Positions 1 through 5,762 are shown, counted from the first letter of the stretch. The stretch is 5,833 nucleotides of DNA from Nitrospirota bacterium (GCA_021844275.1 JAKBTR010000006.1:1-5833); one strand, 5' to 3'. Made by a program: numbers and translations. The notes: generated from the letters alone by a model not told the origin.

Positions 1-1164
1 CTCCAGGATCTCGATCATCCGGTCGATTTCCTCTTCCGAGACCGTCAGGGCCGGCATGAAACGAAGGGTGTCGGGACGCGGAGAGTTCAAGAGGAGTCCC
101 CGGGCGAAGGCCTCCTCGACGATCCGGGCCCCTCCGTCCGAGGTCAGCCCCATGGCCAGCAGAAGTCCCTGGCCGCGCACCCGGTCCTGGCCCGTCCGGA
201 AGGAAAGCTCCTCGAGGCGAGTTCTGAGGTATTCTCCCTTTCTCCTGACCCCTTCAAGGAACTCCCGGCGGCTCACGATCTCGAAGACCGCCAATCCCGC
301 CGCCATGGCGAGGGCATTTCCGTTGAAGGTCCCTCCCTGGTCTCCCTTTTCGAAGCAGCAAACCGATTCCCTGGCGGTCAGGGCTCCCAGAGGAAACCCT
401 CCCCCGACTCCCTTCCCGAGAGTCATGATATCCGGCTCGATCCCGGCCTGTTCATAAGCGAAAAGGGTTCCCGTGCGCCCCATCCCCGTCTGTATCTCGT
501 CCAATATCAGCAGGATCCCTTTTCGGTTTGTGAGATCCCGAAGGGCCGACAGGTACTCCCGGGAAGCCGGGATGACCCCGGCCTCTCCCTGGATGGGCTC
601 AAGCATGACCGCGACCGTCCGCTCCGTCAAGGCATTCCGGACCGCCTCGATGTCGTTTAAGGGAACCTTGACGAAGTCCGGAACCTTGGGCTCGAAGAGG
701 GTTTCCCATTGCGGTTTTCCCGAGGCCGACATCGTGGCGAGGGTCCGGCCGTGGAAAGAGTTGTGCATCGTGACGATCTCGCGAGCTCCCGAACGGTGAA
801 GCTGGCCCCATTTTCGGGCCAGCTTGATCGCCCCCTCGTTGGCCTCGGCTCCGCTGTTCGTGAAAAACACTTTGTCCATCGCAGAATGGTCGACGATCTT
901 CTGGGCCAACGTCAGGAGTCCGTTTGTGAAGTACGCGGGACTGGCGTTGATGAGTTTTCCGGCTTGCTCCGAGATGGCCCTGACCATTGCCGGATGGGAA
1001 TGGCCAAGACAGTTGACCGCCCATCCCTGGACAAAATCGAGATAGTTTTTCCCCTCCTTGTCGGTAAGCCATGAACCTTGACCCTGAACAAAAACAACTG
1101 GAGGCCGATCCGCGGTCCACATCAGGGGGGAAGCTGACAGGGTATCCTTCTCAGACGGCGACAT
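1..1164 (-). CDS. argD: Acetylornithine aminotransferase-like class III aminotransferase (3' end off window)
   Basis: This is a PLP-dependent fold-type I, class III aminotransferase. In the ArgD subgroup the enzyme converts N-acetylglutamate semialdehyde plus glutamate to N2-acetylornithine plus 2-oxoglutarate, in cytosolic arginine synthesis. The 388 visible residues carry the expected landmarks in order: TNSGAEANEGAIKLAR (102-117), the F137-H138 pair in NSFHGRTLATMSASG, LEPIQGEAGV (188-197), LDEIQTGMGRTG with D222 as the PLP ring-nitrogen partner, the Schiff-base lysine K251 in TLGKGVGGG, and GGTFNGNALAMAA. The last visible residues (RFMPALTVSEEEIDRMIEIL) are the usual C-terminal part, so only about 5 to 15 residues are missing. 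The ATG at 1164 is preferred: an AAGG lies about 9 nt upstream, whereas the next ATG (1122) has no Shine-Dalgarno. The gene overlaps the methyltransferase stop by 14 nt, which suggests translational coupling. Succinylornithine, GABA or other omega-aminotransferase activity cannot be excluded, so the symbol is less certain than the family. Confidence 0.93.
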   Translation of the reverse strand, partial: MSPSEKDTLSASPLMWTADRPPVVFVQGQGSWLTDKEGKNYLDFVQGWAVNCLGHSHPAMVRAISEQAGKLINASPAYFTNGLLTLAQKIVDHSAMDKVFFTNSGAEANEGAIKLARKWGQLHRSGAREIVTMHNSFHGRTLATMSASGKPQWETLFEPKVPDFVKVPLNDIEAVRNALTERTVAVMLEPIQGEAGVIPASREYLSALRDLTNRKGILLILDEIQTGMGRTGTLFAYEQAGIEPDIMTLGKGVGGGFPLGALTARESVCCFEKGDQGGTFNGNALAMAAGLAVFEIVSRREFLEGVRRKGEYLRTRLEELSFRTGQDRVRGQGLLLAMGLTSDGGARIVEEAFARGLLLNSPRPDTLRFMPALTVSEEEIDRMIEILE

Positions 1165-1843
1165 CGTTTCTGACCTTCATCATCCGGTTCCCTCCTCTCT
1201 GGAATTCGTAGTCTACGGAAATAATAGACACAGTGTATTCCTGTTCACGAAGCTTTTCCTGAACCTCTTCCAAATGGCGCGAGGGAACGGCTCCCATTTC
1301 GAGAAGCGGGAAGATACGAACCTCCCGGGCGACCCGGCACAGCTCCCGGATCGACCGAAGATGAAAGTCGAGCGAGAGATGGGGGCTGTAAAGGAAGAGA
1401 TAATGGGAGCAGAGGGCCAGATCGAATTCCTTCTCCCGAAAGGGGAGTTCCGGAAGCGAGGCATTGATGTATCTTCCTTCAGCCTGTCCCTCGTGATAGT
1501 CGTCCAGAAACTCATCCATTGCCTTCCGGCGGGTTTGACCGAGAGCCTCGACGGAAGGAATTGTCTCCCACACGAATTCAAGGGCGTTCTTCCGGGTTTC
1601 ATCCAATACTGTCTCGAAAACCTGGTCGATCCGGCTCCGGATCTCTTCTCCGGAGAATCTGTAGAGGGGATCGACCGACACGACCGCTCCCCCTCGGGCC
1701 GTCAGACCGGCGTTGAAACTGGCCGGACCGTCGGCGCATCCCAGAATCCGTTCGGAAAGATCATTCTCTGAAAGGGCGAACATTCTCCTGTATTCCTCGA
1801 AGGACCGCCCCCACGGAACGACCTCTTCCAGTCGAAAAGCCAT
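1151..1843 (-). CDS. SAM-dependent methyltransferase, class I
   Basis: A 230-residue cytosolic protein with the Rossmann-type SAM-binding layout. Motif I is ILGCADGPASFN (33-44). The acidic end of strand 2 is VVSVDPLYRF, with D58 the likely ribose-binding residue. A motif IV-like strand, FDLALCSHYLFLY (140-152), is followed by a helix and RVAREVRIFPLLEM, a pattern I recall from a family of uncharacterised methyltransferases in many bacteria. The substrate cannot be read from the sequence. The ATG at 1843 has AAAGGA (1849-1854) five nt upstream. It begins 53 nt after the cupin gene, so it could be co-transcribed with it. Its stop lies inside the start region of the aminotransferase (14 nt overlap), so the two are probably made together. 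The family is fairly certain; the function is unknown. Confidence 0.87.
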   Translation of the reverse strand: MAFRLEEVVPWGRSFEEYRRMFALSENDLSERILGCADGPASFNAGLTARGGAVVSVDPLYRFSGEEIRSRIDQVFETVLDETRKNALEFVWETIPSVEALGQTRRKAMDEFLDDYHEGQAEGRYINASLPELPFREKEFDLALCSHYLFLYSPHLSLDFHLRSIRELCRVAREVRIFPLLEMGAVPSRHLEEVQEKLREQEYTVSIISVDYEFQRGGNRMMKVRNDVAV

Positions 1844-1896
1844 CCCGTTCCTTTTTCTGAAAGACGTTTCAGTTCACGATGAAAATCAGCCTGTGA

Positions 1897-2214
1897 TCAT
1901 TTGCGGGAAAACGAAACAGCGACCACCCGGTCGTCGAGGACTCGCCCGCTATGGTCTGAGTTCGAAGGAACCAGAAAGATCTCCCCCGGCCCGATCGTTC
2001 GGGTTTCGCCGCCCACCGTCATCTCCATTCTGCCTTCAAGGATCAGGGTCACGACATCCTCCGGATGGCGATGGGTGGGAATTAGGGTTCCCGGATCGAA
2101 GACAATCCGTCTCGCCTGATGGCTTCCCAGGGACAAGGATTGGAGCCGAACCCCTTTCTCGATCTCATCGCCTTCTTCCGGTCCGAAGGAGCGAAAAAAC
2201 GAATTGCACTCCAT
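1897..2214 (-). CDS. Small single-domain cupin protein
   Basis: A 105-residue protein that is essentially one cupin beta-barrel. Cupin motif 1 is PGTLIPTHRHPEDVVTLILEG, with metal-ligand candidates H48, H50 and E52 and the motif-ending glycine G61. Motif 2 is GPGEIFLVPSNSDHSG, with P83 and the third histidine H88. A bound divalent metal is therefore likely. Such stand-alone cupins may be dioxygenases, isomerases or ligand sensors, and this sequence does not decide which. Two ATG codons lie in tandem (2217 and 2214). GGAGG at 2221-2225 is three nt from the first and six from the second, so the second is chosen; the difference is one residue. It lies 179 nt after the NTF2-like gene and 53 nt before the methyltransferase gene, so it could be the first gene of a cupin-methyltransferase-aminotransferase transcript. 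Confidence 0.85.
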   Translation of the reverse strand: MECNSFFRSFGPEEGDEIEKGVRLQSLSLGSHQARRIVFDPGTLIPTHRHPEDVVTLILEGRMEMTVGGETRTIGPGEIFLVPSNSDHSGRVLDDRVVAVSFSRK

Positions 2215-2317
2215 CATTATCCTCCACTTGCTTACGGCTCAATGATCAAGAGCGCTGAGTCCCGGTGACCATTCGGCCCTTGGGTCGGGGGGATTGACAG
2301 CAAATACAGTGTAGTGT

Positions 2318-2362
2318 CCGGACTCGGAGCTATTTTCGGAACAAAAGACTCCACTGGTCCGG
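2318..2362. repeat. Imperfect inverted repeat upstream of the cupin gene
   Basis: The gap between the NTF2-like and cupin genes holds outer arms CCGGAC (2318-2323) and GTCCGG (2357-2362), with inner arms GGAG (2326-2329) and CTCC (2349-2352). Together they could fold as a 6+4 bp stem with a small internal loop. The left arm is also part of the 8-bp palindrome GTCCGGAC (2316-2323). No T-tract follows on either strand, so it does not look like an intrinsic terminator. It might be a regulatory RNA structure or operator, or a chance repeat. I see no clear promoter in the rest of this gap. Confidence 0.3.
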
Positions 2363-2393
2363 TATCGACATGAAGAAGAATAAACGGAAAACC

Positions 2394-2753
2394 TTAAACG
2401 GCATAATGCGCATAGGCTCTTGTGACCTTATGATCGGGACCGAAATGAAAAACCTCTGCCGCCATCCGGCCTTGCGCCCCCTTGTAGGTGAGAGTAAGAC
2501 TGTTGACGCCGATCAATAATGCAATAACCTCGAACCTGAGGTCGGGAACAAGGTCGAGAGCCTTTGCCCAGTAGTTTCCGACCGCATCCTTGCCCCTGAG
2601 CGTTCCTGACGGCTCCCCTGCAATCTGGATGATTTTTGGGGAAGACATTTCGAACTGGTCCGAATAATGGGAAAGAATGCGATCCAGGTCGTGGCTATTC
2701 CATGACTCAATCCAGTTCCTTGCAAATTCCTCCGCGAAATCCTTCTCGATCAT
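2394..2753 (-). CDS. NTF2-fold SnoaL-like protein
   Basis: A 119-residue protein of the nuclear transport factor 2 / SnoaL-like superfamily, a small alpha+beta barrel with a hydrophobic pocket. The N-terminal helix ARNWIESWNSHDLDRILSHY followed by SDQFEMSSP is the classic superfamily opening. GTLRGKDAVGNYWAKAL and the beta strands around LRFEVIALL and SLTLTYKG complete the fold, and AEVFHFGPDHKVTRAYAHY is the usual C-terminal sheet. Members include polyketide cyclases, ketosteroid isomerase-like enzymes and non-catalytic binding proteins; the ligand here is unknown. The ATG at 2753 is chosen over an in-frame TTG at 2759. A strong AGGAGG (2761-2766) is 7 nt from the ATG but only 1 nt from the TTG. 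The gene is flanked by 213 nt upstream and 179 nt downstream, so it may be monocistronic. Confidence 0.85.
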   Translation of the reverse strand: MIEKDFAEEFARNWIESWNSHDLDRILSHYSDQFEMSSPKIIQIAGEPSGTLRGKDAVGNYWAKALDLVPDLRFEVIALLIGVNSLTLTYKGAQGRMAAEVFHFGPDHKVTRAYAHYAV

Positions 2754-2760
2754 TACCAAT

Positions 2761-2780
2761 CCTCCTATGGCCAGATGGCC
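2761..2780 (-). promoter_or_regulatory. Strong RBS with adjacent inverted repeat
   Basis: Read on the minus strand, GGCCA-TC-TGGCC (2780-2769, five-bp arms and a two-nt centre) is followed two nt later by the Shine-Dalgarno AGGAGG (2766-2761) and then, after 7 nt, the ATG at 2753. The ribosome binding site decides the start of the NTF2-like gene. The inverted repeat is short and could be an operator half-pair, a small hairpin beside the ribosome site, or chance. Confidence 0.45.
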
Positions 2781-2896
2781 GATTGTCCCATTAGGGCCTG
2801 TAAGAATTTAATAAAGCAACCTATTCGAAGGATATAAGCGAGGGAAAAATGATATCGCTCCACCCTCCATAAACTCATCACAAACTCTTTTTATTG

Positions 2897-2919
2897 AAGA
2901 AAAGACAACTTTATTGTCT
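2897..2919 (-). terminator. Weak intrinsic terminator after the DUF4440 gene
   Basis: On the minus strand, about 50 nt after the DUF4440 stop codon, arms AGACAA and TTGTCT (2919-2914 and 2908-2903) flank a 5-nt loop and run directly into TTTCTTC (2902-2896). The T-tract follows only on the minus strand, which fits termination of the right-hand transcript. The stem is just six bp and AT-rich, so termination would be partial at best. The rest of the 213-nt gap (2754-2966) is AT-rich and shows no clear promoter. Confidence 0.4.
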
Positions 2920-2966
2920 CAATCATCATGAGAGAAGCAAGTCGTTACAGTGAAAGCCGCCCGTAT

Positions 2967-3374
2967 TCAGTATCTTTGGATCGGGATTCTCTGATGAAAT
3001 ATCAGCCTCCATCCCCGGTCGGTTCGGATCCACACGGAACTGCGGGGCGCATGACGAAAGTTTCCGTCCGGACCGCTGAGAATGCTCTGGTAGGTCAGTA
3101 GGGCGACCGAAGACGACAACAGCCTCGCGGAAAAGTCCGGGAGGGGGAATTTTGCTCCAATTTCTCTTGGCAGAGTCTGAATGGTGACATGTTTGTCGTA
3201 AATCCGCCCCGAACTTCCGAACTCGAAAAAATCGTCCGCCAAAATTTCCTCCATCTTCTCCTGGGAGAAGCGGATTTCAGGAAGCCACAGGCTTTCCTCA
3301 AGCTTTCTCAAATACTCCTCTTCATCTCTGGACAGCGCCGTGGGAGCGGAAAGATCCTTACAACGATCCAGCAT
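2967..3374 (-). CDS. DUF4440 / NTF2-like protein
   Basis: A 135-residue protein resembling the DUF4440 branch of the NTF2-like superfamily. The family pattern is clear: an N-terminal helix EEYLRKLEESLWLPEIRF, then EEILADDFFEFGSSGRIYDK, a middle strand SSSVALLTYQSI, and the C-terminal pair SSVWIRTDRGWRLIFHQRIPI. No enzyme activity is established for this branch, and binding or protective roles are also possible. The start is uncertain. ATG 3374 begins just before the conserved helix and 35 nt after the C39-like stop, with only a loose AGGCGG upstream. An in-frame ATG at 3467, with GAGG five nt upstream, would add 31 residues that look unlike the family and would overlap the C39-like gene by 58 nt. 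The gene appears to be last in a phzF-like, C39-like, DUF4440 series and is followed by a weak terminator. Confidence 0.82.
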   Translation of the reverse strand: MLDRCKDLSAPTALSRDEEEYLRKLEESLWLPEIRFSQEKMEEILADDFFEFGSSGRIYDKHVTIQTLPREIGAKFPLPDFSARLLSSSVALLTYQSILSGPDGNFRHAPRSSVWIRTDRGWRLIFHQRIPIQRY

Positions 3375-3409
3375 GGAGATCCGCCTATTCGACCTGGGAG
3401 GAAATTCGG

Positions 3410-3856
3410 TCAGACAGAGGTTGCCCTCCCCCCAGAAGGTTGATCGAAAATCACCGAAATATACCATTTGGGCCTCATTCGCCCGAAATCCGTCCGGACA
3501 TTGCTGCGAAGGCCCATTTTCGGATCGATAACGACGGCTTTCCCGGCTTTTCGGGCGAAGATGACCCAGTGCCAGGCAGGAATCCCCTTTTCAAGATGCC
3601 ATTTGATTGCCAACAGAGCGAGATCAGGAAGCTCCTCCCAGGAGGAAAAAGGGGGTTCCCCCATAGGCGCCTTCACGCCGAGGCGGTATAAAAGAGCCCG
3701 AACATGGGATGTTTCAGTCCACAGCCTCCTGTCGTTGGAAAAAATGCCGAGAGATTCTGCAATTTTCTGCACTTCCTGGTATGAAAGACCGACGATCGCA
3801 GCCACGCTGGCGATTCCGCAACCTGTTCTTTCCAGTTGTACGACAGGATCCAGCAA
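3410..3856 (-). CDS. C39-like (papain-fold) cysteine peptidase homologue
   Basis: A 148-residue protein with the order of catalytic residues seen in C39-type cysteine peptidases: oxyanion glutamine Q7, nucleophile C13 (VQLERTGCGIASVAAI), histidine H96 (IPAWHWVIFAR) and aspartate D111 (AVVIDPKMG). The end RTDFGRMRPKWYISV resembles a family of small stand-alone bacterial proteins I recall as uncharacterised. Classical C39 domains cut the leader of bacteriocins or signal peptides while fused to an ABC exporter. Here there is no transporter, membrane segment or signal peptide, so a cytosolic peptidase or amidase is inferred. The start is TTG at 3856: GGAG (3864-3867) is 7 nt upstream, and an in-frame TGA (3869-3871) rules out an earlier start. 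It lies 47 nt after the end of the phzF-like reading frame and 35 nt before the DUF4440 gene, probably in one operon. Confidence 0.82.
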   Translation of the reverse strand: MLDPVVQLERTGCGIASVAAIVGLSYQEVQKIAESLGIFSNDRRLWTETSHVRALLYRLGVKAPMGEPPFSSWEELPDLALLAIKWHLEKGIPAWHWVIFARKAGKAVVIDPKMGLRSNVRTDFGRMRPKWYISVIFDQPSGGRATSV

Positions 3857-3863
3857 ATTGTTT

Positions 3864-3867
3864 CTCC
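3864..3867 (-). promoter_or_regulatory. RBS deciding the TTG start of the C39-like gene
   Basis: GGAG on the minus strand lies 7 nt before the TTG at 3856. No ATG or GTG is available in this frame before the upstream stop, so this site supports the unusual start codon. An ATG overlapping the same area (3869) is in another frame. Confidence 0.6.
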
Positions 3868-3903
3868 ATCAAGGATGGTGTCTCTGTAACGAAATCAGAC
3901 TGA

Positions 3904-4731
3904 CTATCGAATCGACTTCCAGACCACATCTTGAAATAAGGGAATGTCGATCTCTCCCATCAGAAATGTCACCGCTCTACCCGAGAGAAATACCCGTTCC
4001 CCCCTGACATTGCAGAAAATGCTCCCGCCCCGTTTCGACAACTGACGTGCCTTCATCTCGTATTTTCCAAGCTGGACCGCCCACTAAGGGGCCAGAGCAC
4101 AGTGGGCGGAACCGCACACAGGATCCTCGAAAACCCCGAACTTCGGAGCGAAGAAACGGCTGACGAAATCAAATCCTTTTTCAGAGAATCTCCCCGGAGC
4201 GGTTACCGCCACTCCGCGCAAATCCAGAGAACGCAGAACCGATTCATCGGGGTCGAGTGCGAGAATATCGTCGGCCTTTTCGAAGACGGCGATATAATCC
4301 TTTCCGGTAAATACCTCAACAGGGACTTTTCCCAGTCCTGCGACCAGTGTATCGGGGACTGGACAGGGACTGAGGGGCAAAGCGGGAAAATCCATAACGA
4401 GAAGGCCATCTTTTTTCTGAACGGAAAGCCTCCCACTCCGTGTGTCAAATCCGATGAAAGGGTCAGTGTAGCCGAGATGTCGGAAAAGAACATGCGCGGC
4501 CGCAAGGGTCGCATGGCCGCACAGATCGACCTCGCAGGCCGGGGTGAACCATCTGAGGTGAAATCGCGATCCCGAAGGCACGAAGAAGGCGGTTTCTGAG
4601 AGGTTGTTTTCGGAGGCAATGGCCTGGAGAATGGTATCAGGAAGCCATGAATCGAGAGGAAGAACCGCAGCGGGGTTTCCTTCGAACAGACAATCCGCAA
4701 ATGCGTCGACATGGAACAGCTTGAGTTTCAA
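3904..4731 (-). pseudogene. PhzF-family isomerase/epimerase gene interrupted by an in-frame amber codon
   Basis: The reading frame encodes a PhzF-family protein (diaminopimelate-epimerase fold). PhzF itself isomerises trans-2,3-dihydro-3-hydroxyanthranilate in phenazine synthesis, but most relatives have unknown substrates. Seen: the start KLKLFHVDAFADCLFEGNPA, the catalytic glutamate E46 in ENNLSETAFFV, DLCGHATLAAAHVLF, and EDPVCGSAHCALAP. The frame then meets TAG at 4084-4086 (codon 216). It continues in the same frame with WAVQLGKYEMKARQLSKRGG and FLSGRAVTFL to a TAG at 3904-3906. The full frame is 275 codons after start, normal for the family. Relatives usually carry an aromatic residue at the interrupted position (CALAPYW), so one base change from a tyrosine codon explains it. 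Without readthrough, a 215-residue product (4084-4731) would end inside the core helix of the second lobe and is probably inactive. The start is TTG, with AAAGGA (4741-4746) 9 nt upstream. A lux-box-like site precedes it. A sequencing error is the main alternative. Confidence 0.85.
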
Positions 4732-4765
4732 GGATTATCGTCCTTTCCCTTTTTGCCTTCCAAAA

Positions 4766-4771
4766 ATCTTA
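4766..4771 (-). promoter_or_regulatory. Candidate -10 element of the phzF-like gene
   Basis: TAAGAT on the minus strand matches the sigma-70 -10 consensus at four of six positions. Its upstream edge is about 32 bp from the centre of the inverted repeat at 4796-4811. That places the repeat near -44 relative to a start around 4759, close to where LuxR proteins activate by covering the -35 region. No good -35 lies at normal spacing, which is usual for activator-dependent promoters. The call rests on spacing and a weak hexamer match. Confidence 0.35.
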
Positions 4772-4795
4772 GAGGGAGACGATCGCGAAAACAAG

Positions 4796-4811
4796 CTGTC
4801 AAAATTGACAG
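4796..4811 (-). promoter_or_regulatory. lux-box-like operator upstream of the phzF-like gene
   Basis: CTGTCAA-AA-TTGACAG is a perfect 7+7 bp inverted repeat with a two-bp centre. It fits the lux-box core CTGT-N8-ACAG recognised by LuxR-AHL dimers. It lies just after the luxR-type stop codon and 65 bp upstream of the TTG start of the phzF-like gene. It is the only match to this core that I found in the window. The obvious binder is the adjacent LuxR protein, with the phzF-like operon as target. The same repeat could also fold as a 6-bp hairpin followed by CTTGTTTT, acting as a weak terminator for the regulator gene. Confidence 0.65.
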
Positions 4812-4817
4812 GATATA

Positions 4818-5600
4818 TCAAGAACTCCGATTCGCCCCCCCCGAACTCTCGATCGACCCGCGGGAGAGGGCTATCGCCATCGCCTGGAGGCTGTTTCTCG
4901 CTCCCAGCTTGCGCATGGCGTTCCGGAGATGGAACGTGACGGTGCGTTCGCTGATTTTCATGGATTGGGAGATCTCCCAGGCGGTTCGTCCCTCTTTTTT
5001 CCATGTCAGCACTTCCTTCTCCCGTGCCGTAAGAGGAGTTTCGGGAAAAAACGAAGGCGAAAAGAGTTTTGAAATAGCCACATGAAGGTGGGGGAGGAGG
5101 CATTCGAGCAGGATCATGTGCCGCTCGTGCCGGTGAATCTCGCGTCCCGAAAAGGAGAAGCAGGTCCCGGATTTCAAAAAAGAATGCCGTTGTCCCATCG
5201 TCACCCCTTCATCAAGCCCGAAATTTCGGGCACAATCAATGAACGACTTCTCCTCTTTGCGGGTAACCGTCCGATAGGTCTGGCTCCAGAATTGGGTTTC
5301 ATAGTCCCCGAAATGCTTCCGAAACACAGGGTCGACAAGATGAAATCCACGCTCCAGATAAAGGGAAAGCCATGTACTGGGGAATCCCCCATTGACGATA
5401 CAATTAGGATCAAGGGCAGAAAAATTTCGTGGATCGTCGGAGGCATAGCCGGACAATATTCCTGTCGTCGGGACAAGATCGGAGACCTCCCTTAGAAGTT
5501 TTTCCATTTCCTTTCTGGTTCGAATGGAAAGGCTCCGGTTGGCGATTACGGAGAGTGATACGAGGTCGGATTTCGAAAGCCGAGAGAGTTTTTGCTCCAT
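4818..5600 (-). CDS. LuxR-family quorum-sensing transcriptional regulator (AHL-binding)
   Basis: A 260-residue cytosolic DNA-binding protein. Residues about 20-180 form an autoinducer-binding domain and 188-250 a LuxR-type helix-turn-helix (LTAREKEVLTWKKEGRTAWEI, then SERTVTFHLRNAMRKL). All residues invariant in AHL-binding LuxR/TraR proteins can be aligned by eye: W77, Y81, D90, P91, W105 and G132 in the sensor domain, and E194, L198 and G204 in the DNA-binding domain. This argues for real AHL binding rather than a degenerate orphan. The ATG at 5600 is the first possible start after an in-frame TGA at 5610-5612; its Shine-Dalgarno is poor (GAG about 8 nt upstream), so translation may be weak. 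No AHL synthase gene is in the window; one could lie just beyond the right edge, or the protein may respond to AHLs from others. The operator at 4796-4811 directly follows the gene, so the phzF-like operon is the likely target. Confidence 0.93.
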   Translation of the reverse strand: MEQKLSRLSKSDLVSLSVIANRSLSIRTRKEMEKLLREVSDLVPTTGILSGYASDDPRNFSALDPNCIVNGGFPSTWLSLYLERGFHLVDPVFRKHFGDYETQFWSQTYRTVTRKEEKSFIDCARNFGLDEGVTMGQRHSFLKSGTCFSFSGREIHRHERHMILLECLLPHLHVAISKLFSPSFFPETPLTAREKEVLTWKKEGRTAWEISQSMKISERTVTFHLRNAMRKLGARNSLQAMAIALSRGSIESSGGANRSS

Positions 5601-5762
5601 TGCGCCAGCTCACAATTCCTGTGAAAATGGACCCTATCAAAAATCGGAAGGTATCGAAAGACTAAACGATTTTTCTAAGTTTTCATATTCCGAGGGGGGA
5701 TCATCAGAAACAACCATTCTTTTCCTCGCCTTGGCAAGGGACACAATAGCGATTTTGACGAT

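Noticed and set aside
599..1120. Minus-strand 173-codon open frame inside the aminotransferase
   Set aside because: It lies in a different frame from the aminotransferase, whose frame carries all family motifs. Its own translation is Arg/Gly/Ser-rich with no recognisable domain.
1274..1771. Plus-strand 165-codon open frame opposite the methyltransferase
   Set aside because: It is fully antisense to a gene with clear methyltransferase motifs, and its translation shows no family features.
3714..3929. Minus-strand 71-codon frame starting with ATG 3929
   Set aside because: It overlaps the C39-like gene in another frame. The product is Arg/Cys-rich without a recognisable fold, while the overlapped frame has a complete catalytic set.
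3468..4007. Plus-strand 179-codon open frame opposite the C39-like gene and the phzF-like tail
   Set aside because: It is antisense to two recognisable coding frames and has a low-complexity, Arg/Ser-rich composition.
4084..4086. Amber codon as programmed pyrrolysine insertion or TAG reassignment
   Set aside because: The same frame ends naturally at another TAG (3904-3906), so a reassigned code would also read through the true end. No pyrrolysine genes are visible, and a point mutation or sequencing error is simpler.
2394..4731. A phenazine biosynthesis cluster
   Set aside because: Only a broken phzF-like gene and generic NTF2-fold proteins are present. The core genes phzB, phzD, phzE and phzG are not recognisable, and PhzF relatives often occur outside phenazine pathways.
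5607..5620. Match to a lac operator half-site (GGAATTGTGAGC on the minus strand) just before the luxR-type start
   Set aside because: Only one half-site is present, with no symmetrical partner and no lacI-type gene nearby; best treated as coincidence.
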